Below, one piece after another: positions 44,529-52,884 of a stretch of 64,000 nt of DNA (position 1 is its first letter; each line of letters opens with the position of its first letter). The stretch comes from Nocardioides solisilvae (GTDB lineage Bacteria; Actinomycetota; Actinomycetes; Propionibacteriales; Nocardioidaceae), in contig NZ_QHKX01000004.1 of the NCBI RefSeq assembly GCF_003194625.1, positions 310,001-374,000 of the forward strand. The letters are read 5' to 3'. Made by a program: the position numbers and the translations under genes. The notes beneath the pieces were generated by a model. The model searched no databases, was not told where the DNA came from, and saw only the letters and a program-made list of their open reading frames with translations.

Positions 44529-44542
44529 CGCGCCCTCCCGGG

Positions 44543-44577
44543 TGACTGGTGCCTGGGTGCCTGGTGCCTGGTGCCAG
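44543..44577. repeat. Short CACCAGG-type tandem repeats in the hxlR leader
   Basis: On the minus strand four near-identical copies of CACCAGG (one with an extra C, one ending in T) run head to tail just upstream of the hxlR Shine-Dalgarno. They may have arisen by slippage or serve as a regulator-binding array; nothing else distinguishes them. Confidence 0.6.
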
Positions 44578-44631
44578 TAGACGCCTCCGTCGGGCCCGGC
44601 ACCAGACCCCGGACTGGGGAGCCGACCGGTA

Positions 44632-44662
44632 CAGATCGTGAACCGCCGGTGGTTCAGATCTG
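44632..44662. promoter_or_regulatory. Inverted-repeat operator between hxlR and methyltransferase
   Basis: CAGATCGTGAACC (44632-44644) and GGTTCAGATCTG (44651-44662) are complementary except for one bulged G, separated by 6 nt. The same DNA can be read as a direct repeat of GGT-A/T-CAGATC. It lies 104 bp before the hxlR start and 68 bp before the methyltransferase start, the expected place for a dimeric HxlR site. Confidence 0.6.
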
Positions 44663-44730
44663 GCACTGGAGGAGGGCGCGCGGCCGGCCCACGCTGGAGC
44701 CACAGGCACTTCGCGGACAGGAGAGACGAG

Positions 44731-45627
44731 ATGACCGACCAGACGATCACCGACAGGCGCCGGAACGAGCCGGGGGCTCCGCCGGCGCAGGACGAGCTCA
44801 AGGCGCGCCACCGCGCCATGTGGGCCCTGGGTGACTACCCCTCCGTGGCGAGCCGGATCATCGCCGACCTCGGCGAGCGCGTGGTGGCCGCCACCGGCGT
44901 CGGCCCGGGCGACCGGGTCCTCGACGTCGCGGCCGGGTCGGGGAACGCCTCGCTCCCGGCGGCCCGGGCGGGCGCCGACGTCGTGGCGAGCGACCTGACG
45001 CCCGAGCTGCTGGCCACCGGACGGGCGGAGGCGGACGCGCAGGGTCTGGACCTCGCCTGGGAGGTGGGCGACGCGGAGGCGCTGCCCTTCGGGGACGGCG
45101 AGTTCGACGTCGCGCTCTCCTGCGTCGGCGTGATGTTCGCGCCGTTCCACGAGCGGGCCGCCGGGGAGCTGCTGCGAGTGCTCCGTCCCGGTGGACGCCT
45201 CGGTCTCGTGGCCTGGACCCCGGAGGGCTTCATCGGCCAGATGTTCGCGGCCATGAAGCCCTACGCGCCGGCGCCGCCGCCCGGAGCCACCCCGGCGCCT
45301 CGTTGGGGCGACGAAGGGCACGTGCTCGGCCTGCTCGGCGACGGCGTGGAGGACGTCGGGACGCAGCGCGAGCAGCTCGTGGTGGACGCGTTCAGCACGG
45401 GCGCGCAGTTCCGCGACTTCTTCAAGGAGCGCTACGGGCCCACGATCGCGGTGTACCGCGCTCTCGCGGGGCAGCCCGACCGGGTCGAAGCCCTGGACAC
45501 GGCGCTCGCGGACCTCGGCGACCGGCACCTGGGCGACAACGGGACCATGCACTGGGAGTACCTGCTCCTGACCGCGCGGCGTCGGGGCGGGACCGGGGGG
45601 GCCCGGGCCGGGACGCCCGAGGCTTGA
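44731..45627 (+). CDS. Class I SAM-dependent methyltransferase
   Basis: A 298-residue methyltransferase of the UbiE/COQ5-like Methyltransf_11 type. The SAM-binding motif is VLDVAAGSGNASLPAA (about 62-77), then VVASDLTPELL, EVGDAEALPFGDGEFDVALS (about 110-130) and LLRVLRPGGRLGLVAW. The start is ATG 44731 with AGGAGAG 6 nt upstream. Many HxlR-controlled methyltransferases of this class modify small aromatic or quinone-like compounds, but the substrate here is unknown. Confidence 0.88.
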   Translation: MTDQTITDRRRNEPGAPPAQDELKARHRAMWALGDYPSVASRIIADLGERVVAATGVGPGDRVLDVAAGSGNASLPAARAGADVVASDLTPELLATGRAEADAQGLDLAWEVGDAEALPFGDGEFDVALSCVGVMFAPFHERAAGELLRVLRPGGRLGLVAWTPEGFIGQMFAAMKPYAPAPPPGATPAPRWGDEGHVLGLLGDGVEDVGTQREQLVVDAFSTGAQFRDFFKERYGPTIAVYRALAGQPDRVEALDTALADLGDRHLGDNGTMHWEYLLLTARRRGGTGGARAGTPEA

Positions 45628-45653
45628 ACCGGGCGACGCCTGGGAACGGGACC

Positions 45654-45681
45654 GGAGGCGAGGCACGCCTGCCTCGCCTCC
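45654..45681. terminator. Perfect 11-bp hairpin after the methyltransferase gene
   Basis: GGAGGCGAGGC and GCCTCGCCTCC pair perfectly around ACGCCT. No T-run follows, but GC-rich hairpins without U-tracts are common at actinobacterial 3' ends. It separates the methyltransferase from the DoxX-like gene, whose AAGGAG lies 10 nt further on. Confidence 0.6.
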
Positions 45682-45699
45682 CCCCACGAAGGAGAAGCA

Positions 45700-46176
45700 A
45701 TGCACCCGACCCACGTCCCGCTTCGCGTGACCACCGGCGCGTTCATCCTGAACTCCGGCATCTCCAAGCTGGGAGCGGACGAGGGCACGGCGCAGTACCT
45801 GCACGGCGCCGCCGCCAACGCCTACCCCGCCTTCAAGGACATGAAGCCGAGCAGCTTCGCCCAGCTCCTCGCCTACAGCGAGATCGCGGTCGGCGCCGCC
45901 CTGCTGGCGCCGATGGTCCCTGCGACCGTGGCGGGCGCCGCCCTCACCGGCTTCGGCGCCAGCCTGGTCGGCATGTACCTCAAGACTCCCGGCATGACGC
46001 TCGACGACGGCATCCGCCCCAGCCAGGAGGGCATCGGGGTGGCCAAGGACGTGTGGCTGGTCGGAGCCGGCGCCACCCTGCTCACCCAGGGGCTGCTCGG
46101 CACGGTCAAGTCCGGGGTGAAGTCGTCGAAGAAGAAGCTCAAGAAGGCCGTCCCCTCGGTCCCGTCGATCCGCTGA
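45700..46176 (+). CDS. DoxX-like small membrane protein
   Basis: A 158-residue protein with about four hydrophobic segments (10-25, 57-80, 85-100, 125-145), starting RVTTGAFILNSGISKLGADEG, which resembles DoxX/MauE-type first helices. It ends in a Lys-rich tail (SSKKKLKKAVPSV). AAGGAG lies 6 nt before the ATG. Function unknown. It follows the methyltransferase in the same orientation but behind a strong hairpin. Confidence 0.65.
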   Translation: MHPTHVPLRVTTGAFILNSGISKLGADEGTAQYLHGAAANAYPAFKDMKPSSFAQLLAYSEIAVGAALLAPMVPATVAGAALTGFGASLVGMYLKTPGMTLDDGIRPSQEGIGVAKDVWLVGAGATLLTQGLLGTVKSGVKSSKKKLKKAVPSVPSIR

Positions 46177-46197
46177 GCTGACCCGGACTGGGCGGGA

Positions 46198-47130
46198 TCA
46201 ACGGTCGAGCCCCCCGCCACGCGCCCGGACCAGCCCGTCGTGGAGCTCGCGCAGCGCCGCGTCCAGGTCCACCGCCGGGGCCCAGCCCCAGCGGTGGGCC
46301 CGCCCGGCCAGCACCCGGCCGGTCCAGGCCGGGGCGTCCTCCCACACCGGCTCGACACCGAGCGCCTCCGCGACCGTCCCGAGGTAGTCCCCCCAGGTGG
46401 CGGGGCCGGCCGCGACGTTCACCGGCGTGCAGGCCCCCTCGACGGGTCCTCGCTCGGGGTCGTCCGTCGGCTGGATCGCCCCGACGGTCACGTCGGCAGC
46501 GAGGGCGGCGAGGTCGGTGGCGTGCACCCACGGCCAGGACCGGTGCCGCACCGCCCGTCGTTCCGCCTCGTCGGCCAGGACGTCGCGCGGCCGGAGCGTG
46601 TTCCACACCGACGACTCCCCCGGCCCCAGGATCGCCGGCGGCCGCAGCAGCACCCTGGTGGTGTCGTCGAGTTCGGCCAGCGCGGCGTCTAGGTCGCGCT
46701 TCACGACCGGGTAGTCGCCCGCGTCGTCGGGGACGAGGGCGGCGCGCTCGTCCACGTCGCCCACGCCCGGACGTCGGTCGTGGACGGCGGCCGTGGAGAG
46801 GTGGACCAGGAGCGGCACCCCCGCGGCGGTGGCGGCGCGGGCGACGGTCAGGGTGCCGTCGTACCCGACCCGGCGCTGCGCCTCGCCGTCCCCGTCGAGC
46901 GGGTGGACCGTGGTGACCAGCGCGCCGGCGCCGGAGACGACCTCGGTGGCGAAGCGGGCGTCGGTGAAGTCGCCCACCCGCTCCTCGACGCCGGGCACGG
47001 CGGGGGCCGTGCCGGGGCGGCGGACGACGGCGCGCACGCGCGCGCCCCGCTCCGACAGGGCGCGACACACGTGGCTGCCGACGAGCCCGTTGGCACCGGT
47101 GACGACGACGGGGCGGGTGGGGGATGACAT
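46198..47130 (-). CDS. NAD(P)-dependent epimerase/dehydratase family protein
   Basis: A 310-residue short-chain-dehydrogenase-like protein of the extended family. The Rossmann motif VVTGANGLVGSHVCRAL (8-24) is canonical. The catalytic triad is less clear: STAAVHDR supplies the Ser/Thr region and YPVVKRDLD (about 143) the YxxxK. TACGGT lies 6 nt before the ATG. Substrate unknown, probably a nucleotide sugar, flavonoid-like compound or steroid. Confidence 0.85.
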   Translation of the reverse strand: MSSPTRPVVVTGANGLVGSHVCRALSERGARVRAVVRRPGTAPAVPGVEERVGDFTDARFATEVVSGAGALVTTVHPLDGDGEAQRRVGYDGTLTVARAATAAGVPLLVHLSTAAVHDRRPGVGDVDERAALVPDDAGDYPVVKRDLDAALAELDDTTRVLLRPPAILGPGESSVWNTLRPRDVLADEAERRAVRHRSWPWVHATDLAALAADVTVGAIQPTDDPERGPVEGACTPVNVAAGPATWGDYLGTVAEALGVEPVWEDAPAWTGRVLAGRAHRWGWAPAVDLDAALRELHDGLVRARGGGLDR

Positions 47131-47195
47131 GTCCCCACCGTATTCCGGCTGCCCCGGGCAGGGTCGCTGTGCCACGATCGGCGCAGGAGCCGCCC

Positions 47196-48080
47196 ATGAC
47201 CGACGTCCGCACCGCCCCAGCCCCGGCCCGCCTCGCGGGCTGGCGTGCCGCGCTCCTCGAGCTCGGTCTCGTCGCAGGGCTCTACCTGCTCTACCGGTGG
47301 GGCAGGGTCGTCGCGCTGGACCGTGAGGCAGTGGCCTTGGCGAACGCCCGGGCCGTCCACGACCTGCAGCAGGCGGTCGGCCTGCCCTCGGAGGCGGTGC
47401 TGCAGGCCCTGGTGCCCTCGGTCGGCCTGCTCGAGCTGGCGAACGTCTACTACGTCGCGGTCCACTTCCCCACGGTGGTGGCGTTCCTGGCGTGGCTCTA
47501 CCTCCTCCGCCCGCGGGCCGACTACCTCTGGGCGCGCAACCTGCTGGTCGTCCAGACGGGCCTGGCCGCGGGCATCCACGTCGCCTTCCCGCTCGCCCCG
47601 CCGCGGATGTTCGCCGACCTCGGCTTCGTCGACACGATGTCGGTCCACGGCCCCTCGGCGTACGACGGCGCCAGCGCGGCGGTGGCCAACCAGTACGCCG
47701 CCATGCCCAGCCTGCACGTCGGGTGGGCCGTCCTCCTCGCCGTCGTCGTGTCGCGGTGCGGACCGCGGTGGGCGGCACGCCTGACGGGCGCGCACGCGGC
47801 CACCACCCTCGTCGTGGTGACCGTGACGGCGAACCACTGGCTGCTCGACGGGGCCGTGGCGGTCCTGCTGCTCGGCCTGGCGCTGCTGGCCTTCCCGGGC
47901 CCGGACCGCAGGCGTCCGGGGCATCTCCGGCTCAGCCGTCCGACCGCGGCAACCGCGCCAGCACGGCCAGGGTCGACGGCCGGCGCTCCGGCCCCGCCAC
48001 CGCGGCCAGCTCCTCCAGGACCGCCCGGAGGTGGTCCAGCACCCGCGTGTCCTTCGCGGCGTGCCGGGCCAGCTCGCTGA
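47196..48080 (+). CDS. PAP2 superfamily phosphatase (membrane)
   Basis: A 294-residue protein with five to six helices over residues 15-235 and PAP2/Aur1-type motifs AMPSLHVGWAVLL (about 168-180) and TANHWLLDGAVAV (about 210-222), the phosphatase signature of inositolphosphotransferase-like enzymes. GCAGGAG precedes the ATG. The last roughly 48 residues are Pro/Ala/Arg-rich low-complexity sequence. They lie exactly antisense to the C-terminus of the DUF2254 remnant, suggesting the original stop was lost and translation now runs into foreign sequence. Confidence 0.85.
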   Translation: MTDVRTAPAPARLAGWRAALLELGLVAGLYLLYRWGRVVALDREAVALANARAVHDLQQAVGLPSEAVLQALVPSVGLLELANVYYVAVHFPTVVAFLAWLYLLRPRADYLWARNLLVVQTGLAAGIHVAFPLAPPRMFADLGFVDTMSVHGPSAYDGASAAVANQYAAMPSLHVGWAVLLAVVVSRCGPRWAARLTGAHAATTLVVVTVTANHWLLDGAVAVLLLGLALLAFPGPDRRRPGHLRLSRPTAATAPARPGSTAGAPAPPPRPAPPGPPGGGPAPACPSRRAGPAR

Positions 48081-48655
48081 CCGCGGCCTCGAGGACCTGC
48101 GCGTAGCGCTGCGGGCGGTAGACCACGGCCACGGCGTCGTCCGCGACGGCGTACGGCGACGGGTCGCGCCCCGTCGCCCACGCACGGCAGCCGCGAGCTG
48201 CTGGCGGGCCTCGGCGGGCAGCTCGGTCACGCCCCACACCCGACCGACCTGCTGGCCGGGAGCGACGTGCTCGCCGGGGGTCAGGTCCAGCTGGACGACC
48301 CCGCCGAGCCGGCGGGCGCTCGCGAGGAGCCGGCTGCGGTCGAGGCCGGTGACGTAGCCGCAGCGGTCGTCCACGCCGAAGGCGACGTGCGAGAGACCGG
48401 GGGCCGGTGACCACGTGCAGGCCGGCCCCTCCTCTGCGGCGAGGCGGCGGACCGCGGCGACGGTGCGCCGACGGACGTCGGCCATCGTCCGGGTCACCTG
48501 CACCATCGCGGTGATGTGGCGGATGAAGCGAGGAACATGCCCACGGCGACCAGCACGTAGAGCAGGGAGACCGTCACCGCCACCTGCGGGACCCGTCCCT
48601 CGTCCCCGCCACGGACGGCGCGCAGCACCGTCCCGACGTCACCGGGACCCTCGCC
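47932..48655 (-). pseudogene. DUF2254 membrane protein remnant (frameshifted, 5'-truncated)
   Basis: Three frames together spell one DUF2254-like protein. First, TVLRAVRGGDEGRVPQVAV and SLLYVLVAVGMFL (about 48625-48532). After a one-base loss near 48530 comes FIRHITAMVQVTRTMADVRR, running to CGYVTGLDRSRLL, PGEHVAPGQQVGRVWGV and ARQQLAAAVR. After a break near 48180 comes the tail WATGRDPSPYAVADDAVAVV to the TGA at 47932. The N-terminal membrane part and probably a central segment are missing. The gene is not functional as a DUF2254 protein. Confidence 0.75.
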
Positions 48656-48690
48656 ACGGCCGGGCCGCGCGGGGCGGGTCGAAGGCAGGC

Positions 48691-49611
48691 CTAGGGGGCG
48701 CCCGCGGAGCCCGTCACCACGGTGCCGGCGGTGCCCGCCAGGAGCGCGACGGCGTCCTCCAGGCGTCCGATGGAAGCAGTGCCGCCCGTCGCCTCCACGA
48801 AGCGGCACACCGCGTCCACCTTGGGCCCCATCGAGCCCGGCGCGAACTCCTCGGCACGCAGCTGGGCGGGCGTCGCCCGACGGATGGGCTCGGCCCGGTC
48901 GGTGCCGAAGTGCCGCTCGACGTGGGCGACGTCGGTGAGCACCAGCAGGACCTCGGCGCCCAGGGCCTGGGCGAGCACCGCGCTCGTCAAGTCCTTGTCG
49001 ACGACCGCCTCGACGCCGCGCAGCGTGCCGTCGGGGTCGCGGACGACCGGGACGCCCCCACCGCCCGCGCACACCACCACGACGCCGTTGTCGAGCAGCA
49101 GCCGGATCAGCGGCGTCTCCACCACCTCACGAGGGCGGGGCGACCCGACCACCCGGCGCCACCCGGGGCCGTCGGGCTTCACGGCCCAGCCGCGCTCCCG
49201 CGCCAGCGCACGGGCCGTCTGCTCGTCGTACACCTCGCCCACGAACTTCGTGGGATCGGCGAACGCCGGGTCCGCGGCCTCCACGAGGGTCTGGTTGAGC
49301 ACGGCCGCGACCTGCCGGCCGGGCACGGCGTTCTGCACCGCCTGCAGCAGCCAGTAGCCGATCATCCCCTGGGTCTGCGCGCCCAGCACGTCGAAGGGGT
49401 AGGGCGTGGTCAGGTGCGGGTTGGAGGCCGACTGGAGGGCGAGCACCCCGACCTGCGGGCCGTTGCCGTGGGTGACCACGAGCTCGTGCTCCCGCGCGAG
49501 CGGGGCGAGCGCGCGCACGGCGGCGCGGACGTTGCGCTGCTGGACCGCGGCGTCGGGCAGCTCCCCCCGCCGGAGCAGCGCGTTCCCGCCCAGCGCGACG
49601 ACGAGGCGCAC
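48691..49611 (-). CDS. arcC: Carbamate kinase
   Basis: A 306-residue amino-acid-kinase family enzyme that makes ATP and carbamate from carbamoyl phosphate, the last step of fermentative arginine or carbamoyl catabolism. Motifs: VVALGGNALLRRGE (4-17), VVTHGNGPQVGVLALQ (about 45-60), VCAGGGGVPVV (about 188) and VDKDLTSAVLAQALGAEVLLVLTDV (about 208-232). Intact and full length. Starts at GTG with GGAGGTG upstream. Neither arginine deiminase nor ornithine carbamoyltransferase is nearby; it is flanked on both sides by pseudogenes. Confidence 0.94.
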   Translation of the reverse strand: MRLVVALGGNALLRRGELPDAAVQQRNVRAAVRALAPLAREHELVVTHGNGPQVGVLALQSASNPHLTTPYPFDVLGAQTQGMIGYWLLQAVQNAVPGRQVAAVLNQTLVEAADPAFADPTKFVGEVYDEQTARALARERGWAVKPDGPGWRRVVGSPRPREVVETPLIRLLLDNGVVVVCAGGGGVPVVRDPDGTLRGVEAVVDKDLTSAVLAQALGAEVLLVLTDVAHVERHFGTDRAEPIRRATPAQLRAEEFAPGSMGPKVDAVCRFVEATGGTASIGRLEDAVALLAGTAGTVVTGSAGAP

Positions 49612-49674
49612 GCCCCACCTCCGATCCCCCGGGTCCTGCCGGCCGTCCCACCGTACGTGCTCCAGGCTCGGGGA

Positions 49675-50092
49675 TCAGTCGACCAGGACCTTCTCCCCGT
49701 GGCGCGCCACCACGGCGTTCCAGTCGAGCTCGTCGGCCAGGCGGTCCGCGAGCGCCTGCGCGGCCTCCGGCTCACCGTGCACGACGAACGCCGTCCGCGG
49801 GGGCGGGGACGCACGCAGCCAGTCGACCAGCTGTCCGCTGTCGGCGTGGGCCGAGTGACCCTGGAGGTTCACCACGCGCGCCCGGACGGGGACGTAGCGG
49901 CCGTGGATCTTGACCGCCCTGGCGCCGTCGGCCAGCGCCCGGCCGCGCGTCCCGATCGCCTGGTAGCCGGTGAGGATCACGGTGTTGCGCCGCTGGGGCA
50001 GCTGGTGCTCCAGGTGGTGCAGCACGCGTCCGCGCGCGGCCATGCCGGAGGCGGAGACCTCGATGCAGGGGTGCTGCGGGTCGTTGAGCCGA
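49675..50092 (-). pseudogene. MBL-fold beta-CASP metallohydrolase, C-terminal remnant
   Basis: The open frame reads RLNDPQHPCIEVSASGMAAR, RVLHHLEHQL, NTVILTGYQAIGTRG and, near the end, QGHSAHADSGQL. This is the beta-CASP tail and RMMBL domain of RNA-processing-type metallohydrolases. The metallo-beta-lactamase half with HxHxDH is absent. The sequence begins abruptly at about 50092, where it is joined, in a different frame, to a P-type ATPase remnant. The TGA at 49675 is presumably the native stop. Confidence 0.8.
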
Positions 50093-51012
50093 GCGCTGGG
50101 CCTCGGCGACCATGCTCACGATCCGGGCGAGCATCCTGTCCCGCCCGACGGCGTCGGCGCGCAGCACGAGCGCACCGGTGGAGTTGAGGGTGCCGCCGAT
50201 GGCGGCGTCGCCGACCGCCTGGGTGACCGTCATGGACTCTCCCGTGACGAGGGACTCGTCCACCGCGGACCGGCCGTCCTCCACGGTCCCGTCGACGGGG
50301 ACCTTCTCGCCGGGCCGCACGCGCAGCAGGTCCCCGATCCGCACCTGGTCGAGCGTGACCTCCTCCTCGGTGCCGTCCTCGCGGATCCGGCGTGCGGTCC
50401 TCGGGGACAGGTCGAGGAGCGCCTCGAGCGCTCGGCCGGTCGCCTCGCGGGCCCGGAGCTCCAGGACCTGCCCCAGCAGGACGAGCGTGGTGATGACGGC
50501 GGCCGCCTCGAAGTACACCTCGACGGCCCCGTCCTCGCGGAACGCCTCGGGGAAGATCGCGGGTGCCACAGTCGCGACGACGGAGAACAGCCAGGCGACG
50601 CCGGTGCCCATCGCGATCAACGTGAACATGTTCAGGTGACAGGTCCGCACGGACGCCGACCCGCGGACGCAGAAGGGCCAGCCGGCCCAGAGCACGACCG
50701 GCGTGGCCAGGGCGAGCTGCGTCCACGCGGAGGTCGTCGGGGTGACCTCGTCGTGCAGCCACGGGACGAGGTCACGGCCCATCCCGAGGACCACGACCGG
50801 GACGGACAGGGCCACGCCGACCCAGAAGCGACGGGTCATGTCGCTGAGCTCTGCCGAGGGTCAGGCGTCCGCGGTGACGACGACGGGCTCCAGCGCCATC
50901 CCGCAGATGGGACAGGTCCCGGGCCGTCCTGACGGATCTCCGGGTGCATCGGGCACGTGTACTCCACCGTCTGGTCGGAGGCCCGGTCATGGACGGAACG
51001 GGTACTGGACAT
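50091..51012 (-). pseudogene. Copper-type P1B ATPase remnant (nonsense, frameshift, 3' truncation)
   Basis: ATG 51012 leads into EYTCPMHPEIRQDGPG, a heavy-metal-binding N-terminus. A one-base loss near 50917 shifts the frame before CPICGMALEPVVVTADA. A TGA at 50861-50863 replaces a probable Gly codon. The frame then resumes as SAELSDMTRRFWVGVALSVP with membrane helices, the A-domain TGES motif (VTGESMTV) and ends at SMVAEAQRS. The CPC helix, the DKTGT phosphorylation site and the nucleotide domain are all lost at the junction near 50092. The gene cannot make an active pump. A CsoR-like operator remains upstream. Confidence 0.85.
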
Positions 51013-51023
51013 GCCTTCATGGC

Positions 51024-51040
51024 ATACCCCATGGGGGTAC
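51024..51040. promoter_or_regulatory. CsoR-type copper operator
   Basis: ATACCCCATGGGGGTAC is a near-perfect dyad of TACCCC and GGGGTA halves, the pattern bound by Cu(I)-sensing CsoR repressors. It lies 12-28 bp before the ATG of the dead copper ATPase gene. No csoR gene is present in the window. Confidence 0.65.
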
Positions 51041-51138
51041 CCTGTCAAGGGTCTCCGGGCACGGCTCCGCGGACGCCACCACGGATGGCGTCGAGGGGGA
51101 ACCGGTCGAGAGACCGAGCCCCGGGGTCCGTCGGTCGC

Positions 51139-52641
51139 TCAGCGCGCCTCGGGACGCACGTGGGGGAAGAGGATGGTCTCGCGGATCCCGGTGCCCGTGA
51201 ACAGCATGATCATCCGGTCGATGCCGATGCCCAGGCCGCCCATGGGGGGCGCGCCGTACTCCAGGGCGCGGAGGAAGTCCTCGTCCACCTGCATGGCCTC
51301 CGGGTCGCCGCCGGCGGCGAGCAGGCTCTGCGCCTCCAGCACCTCGCGCTGGACCACCGGGTCGACGAGCTCGGAGAACGCCGTGCCGCGCTCGATCCCG
51401 CCGATGATGAGGTCCCACGCCTCGATGAGTCCCGGCTTCGACCGGTGCGGCCGAGCCAGCGGCTGGGCCGACGGCGGGTAGTCGCACAGGAAGGTCGGCT
51501 GGACCAGCGTGGGCTCGACCAGCTCGGAGAGCAGCTCGAGGACGAGCTTCTCCGCGTCCCAGTCGGGGTGGCCCTCGAGCTCGTGCGCGGCGAGCAGCTC
51601 GCGCAGGCGCTCGGCCGGCGTCTCCGGGGTGACCTCCTCGCCGACGGCCTCGGAGACGGCTTCGTGGACAGGGAGCCACCTCCACTCCGCATCCAGGTCC
51701 ACCGGCCCGGCGGGAGTGTCGACGACGCGTGAGCCGACGGCGTCCGCGGCCGCCAGGAAGAGGTCGCGGGTCAGCACGGCCATGCTGTGCTGGTCACCGT
51801 AGGCCTGGTAGGCCTCGAGCATGGTGAACTCGGGCGAGTGGGTCGAGTCGACACCCTCGTTGCGGAAGATGCGACCGAGCTCGAAGACCCTGTCCACCCC
51901 TCCGACCACCGCCTTCTTCAGGCTGAGCTCCAGCGCGATCCGCAGGGTCATCTCCTGGTCGAACGCGTTCATGTGGGTCCGGAACGGACGTGCCTTGGCA
52001 CCGCCGTGGACGGACTGCAGGACCGGGGTCTCGATCTCGATGTAGTCCTGCGCCTCGAGCGTGCTGCGCAGCGCACGGGTGATGGCGGACCTGGTGCGCA
52101 CCATGTCCCGCGCCTCCTGGCGCACGATCAGGTCGACGTACCGCTGGCGCACACGAGTCTCGTCGGACAGGTCCTTGTGCAGCACCGGGAGCGGCCGCAA
52201 CGCCTTGGACGCCATCTCCCAGCGCGTGGCGAGGACGGACAGCTCGCCGCGCCGCGACGAGATGACCCGACCCTCGACGAGGACGTGGTCCCCGAGGTCG
52301 ACGTACCGCTTCCAGCGCTCGAGCTCGTCGGCGCCGACGCCGTCCAGGGACACCATCACCTGCAGCCGGGTCCCGTCGCCCTCCTGGAGGGAGGCGAAGC
52401 AGAGCTTGCCGGAGTTGCGCATGAACATCACGCGCCCGGCGACTCCCACCGTGTCGTCGGTCTCCTCGCCGGTGGCCAGGTGCGACCACCCGGCCACCAC
52501 CCCGGCCAGGCTGTGGGTGCGCGCGACCGCGACGGGGTAGGGGTCGTGACCGGTCTCGAGGAGCGCAGCCCGCTTCGCGGCCCGGACCGCTTCCTGCGAG
52601 GCGAGGCCCTCGGCGCCGTCAATGACCGACTCGTTGCTCAT
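51139..52641 (-). CDS. lysS: Lysyl-tRNA synthetase, class II
   Basis: A 500-residue synthetase with an N-terminal OB-fold anticodon domain (about 65-165, GRVMFMRNSGKLCFASLQEGDG) and class II catalytic core. Motif 1 lies around IEIETPVLQSVHGGAKARPF, motif 2 is VFELGRIFRNEGVDSTHSPEFTMLE (about 275-300) and motif 3 GLGIGIDRMIMLFTG (about 475). All look intact. It lacks the MprF-like N-terminal domain of LysX. TAGCAT lies 8 nt before the ATG. Surrounded by pseudogenes, it may be a second, accessory LysRS rather than the housekeeping one (inference). Confidence 0.92.
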   Translation of the reverse strand: MSNESVIDGAEGLASQEAVRAAKRAALLETGHDPYPVAVARTHSLAGVVAGWSHLATGEETDDTVGVAGRVMFMRNSGKLCFASLQEGDGTRLQVMVSLDGVGADELERWKRYVDLGDHVLVEGRVISSRRGELSVLATRWEMASKALRPLPVLHKDLSDETRVRQRYVDLIVRQEARDMVRTRSAITRALRSTLEAQDYIEIETPVLQSVHGGAKARPFRTHMNAFDQEMTLRIALELSLKKAVVGGVDRVFELGRIFRNEGVDSTHSPEFTMLEAYQAYGDQHSMAVLTRDLFLAAADAVGSRVVDTPAGPVDLDAEWRWLPVHEAVSEAVGEEVTPETPAERLRELLAAHELEGHPDWDAEKLVLELLSELVEPTLVQPTFLCDYPPSAQPLARPHRSKPGLIEAWDLIIGGIERGTAFSELVDPVVQREVLEAQSLLAAGGDPEAMQVDEDFLRALEYGAPPMGGLGIGIDRMIMLFTGTGIRETILFPHVRPEAR

Positions 52642-52714
52642 GGGACGCCATGCTACGGACCGCTCCGGTGCGAAAGCGGGCCGGGTCTCGCGTCCCGTCG
52701 GGCGAATCGTCCGC

Positions 52715-52882
52715 CTACGCCAGCCCGTCATCCCCCGGGTCCGGCGCCCTCGGGGCCTGCTCGTCGGCCGCGTGCAGGACGGACTCCCGGACCCGATCCC
52801 AATGCCGGCTCCACGCCTCCACGGGGCACGCACGCTCGAGCACCCCGAGCTGGGAGTCGAGCACCGCCAGCTCGGCGCTCAT
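52715..52882 (-). CDS. Hypothetical 55-residue ORF
   Basis: A short frame from ATG 52882 to TAG 52715 encodes a helical, charged peptide beginning MSAELAVLDSQLGVLERACP and ending in an acidic Pro/Asp tail. It fills most of the gap between lysS and the glycosyltransferase remnant. No clear Shine-Dalgarno or homology is recognised. It could be the end of a gene truncated by the same rearrangement. Low confidence that it is expressed. Confidence 0.25.
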   Translation of the reverse strand: MSAELAVLDSQLGVLERACPVEAWSRHWDRVRESVLHAADEQAPRAPDPGDDGLA

Positions 52883-52884
52883 CG

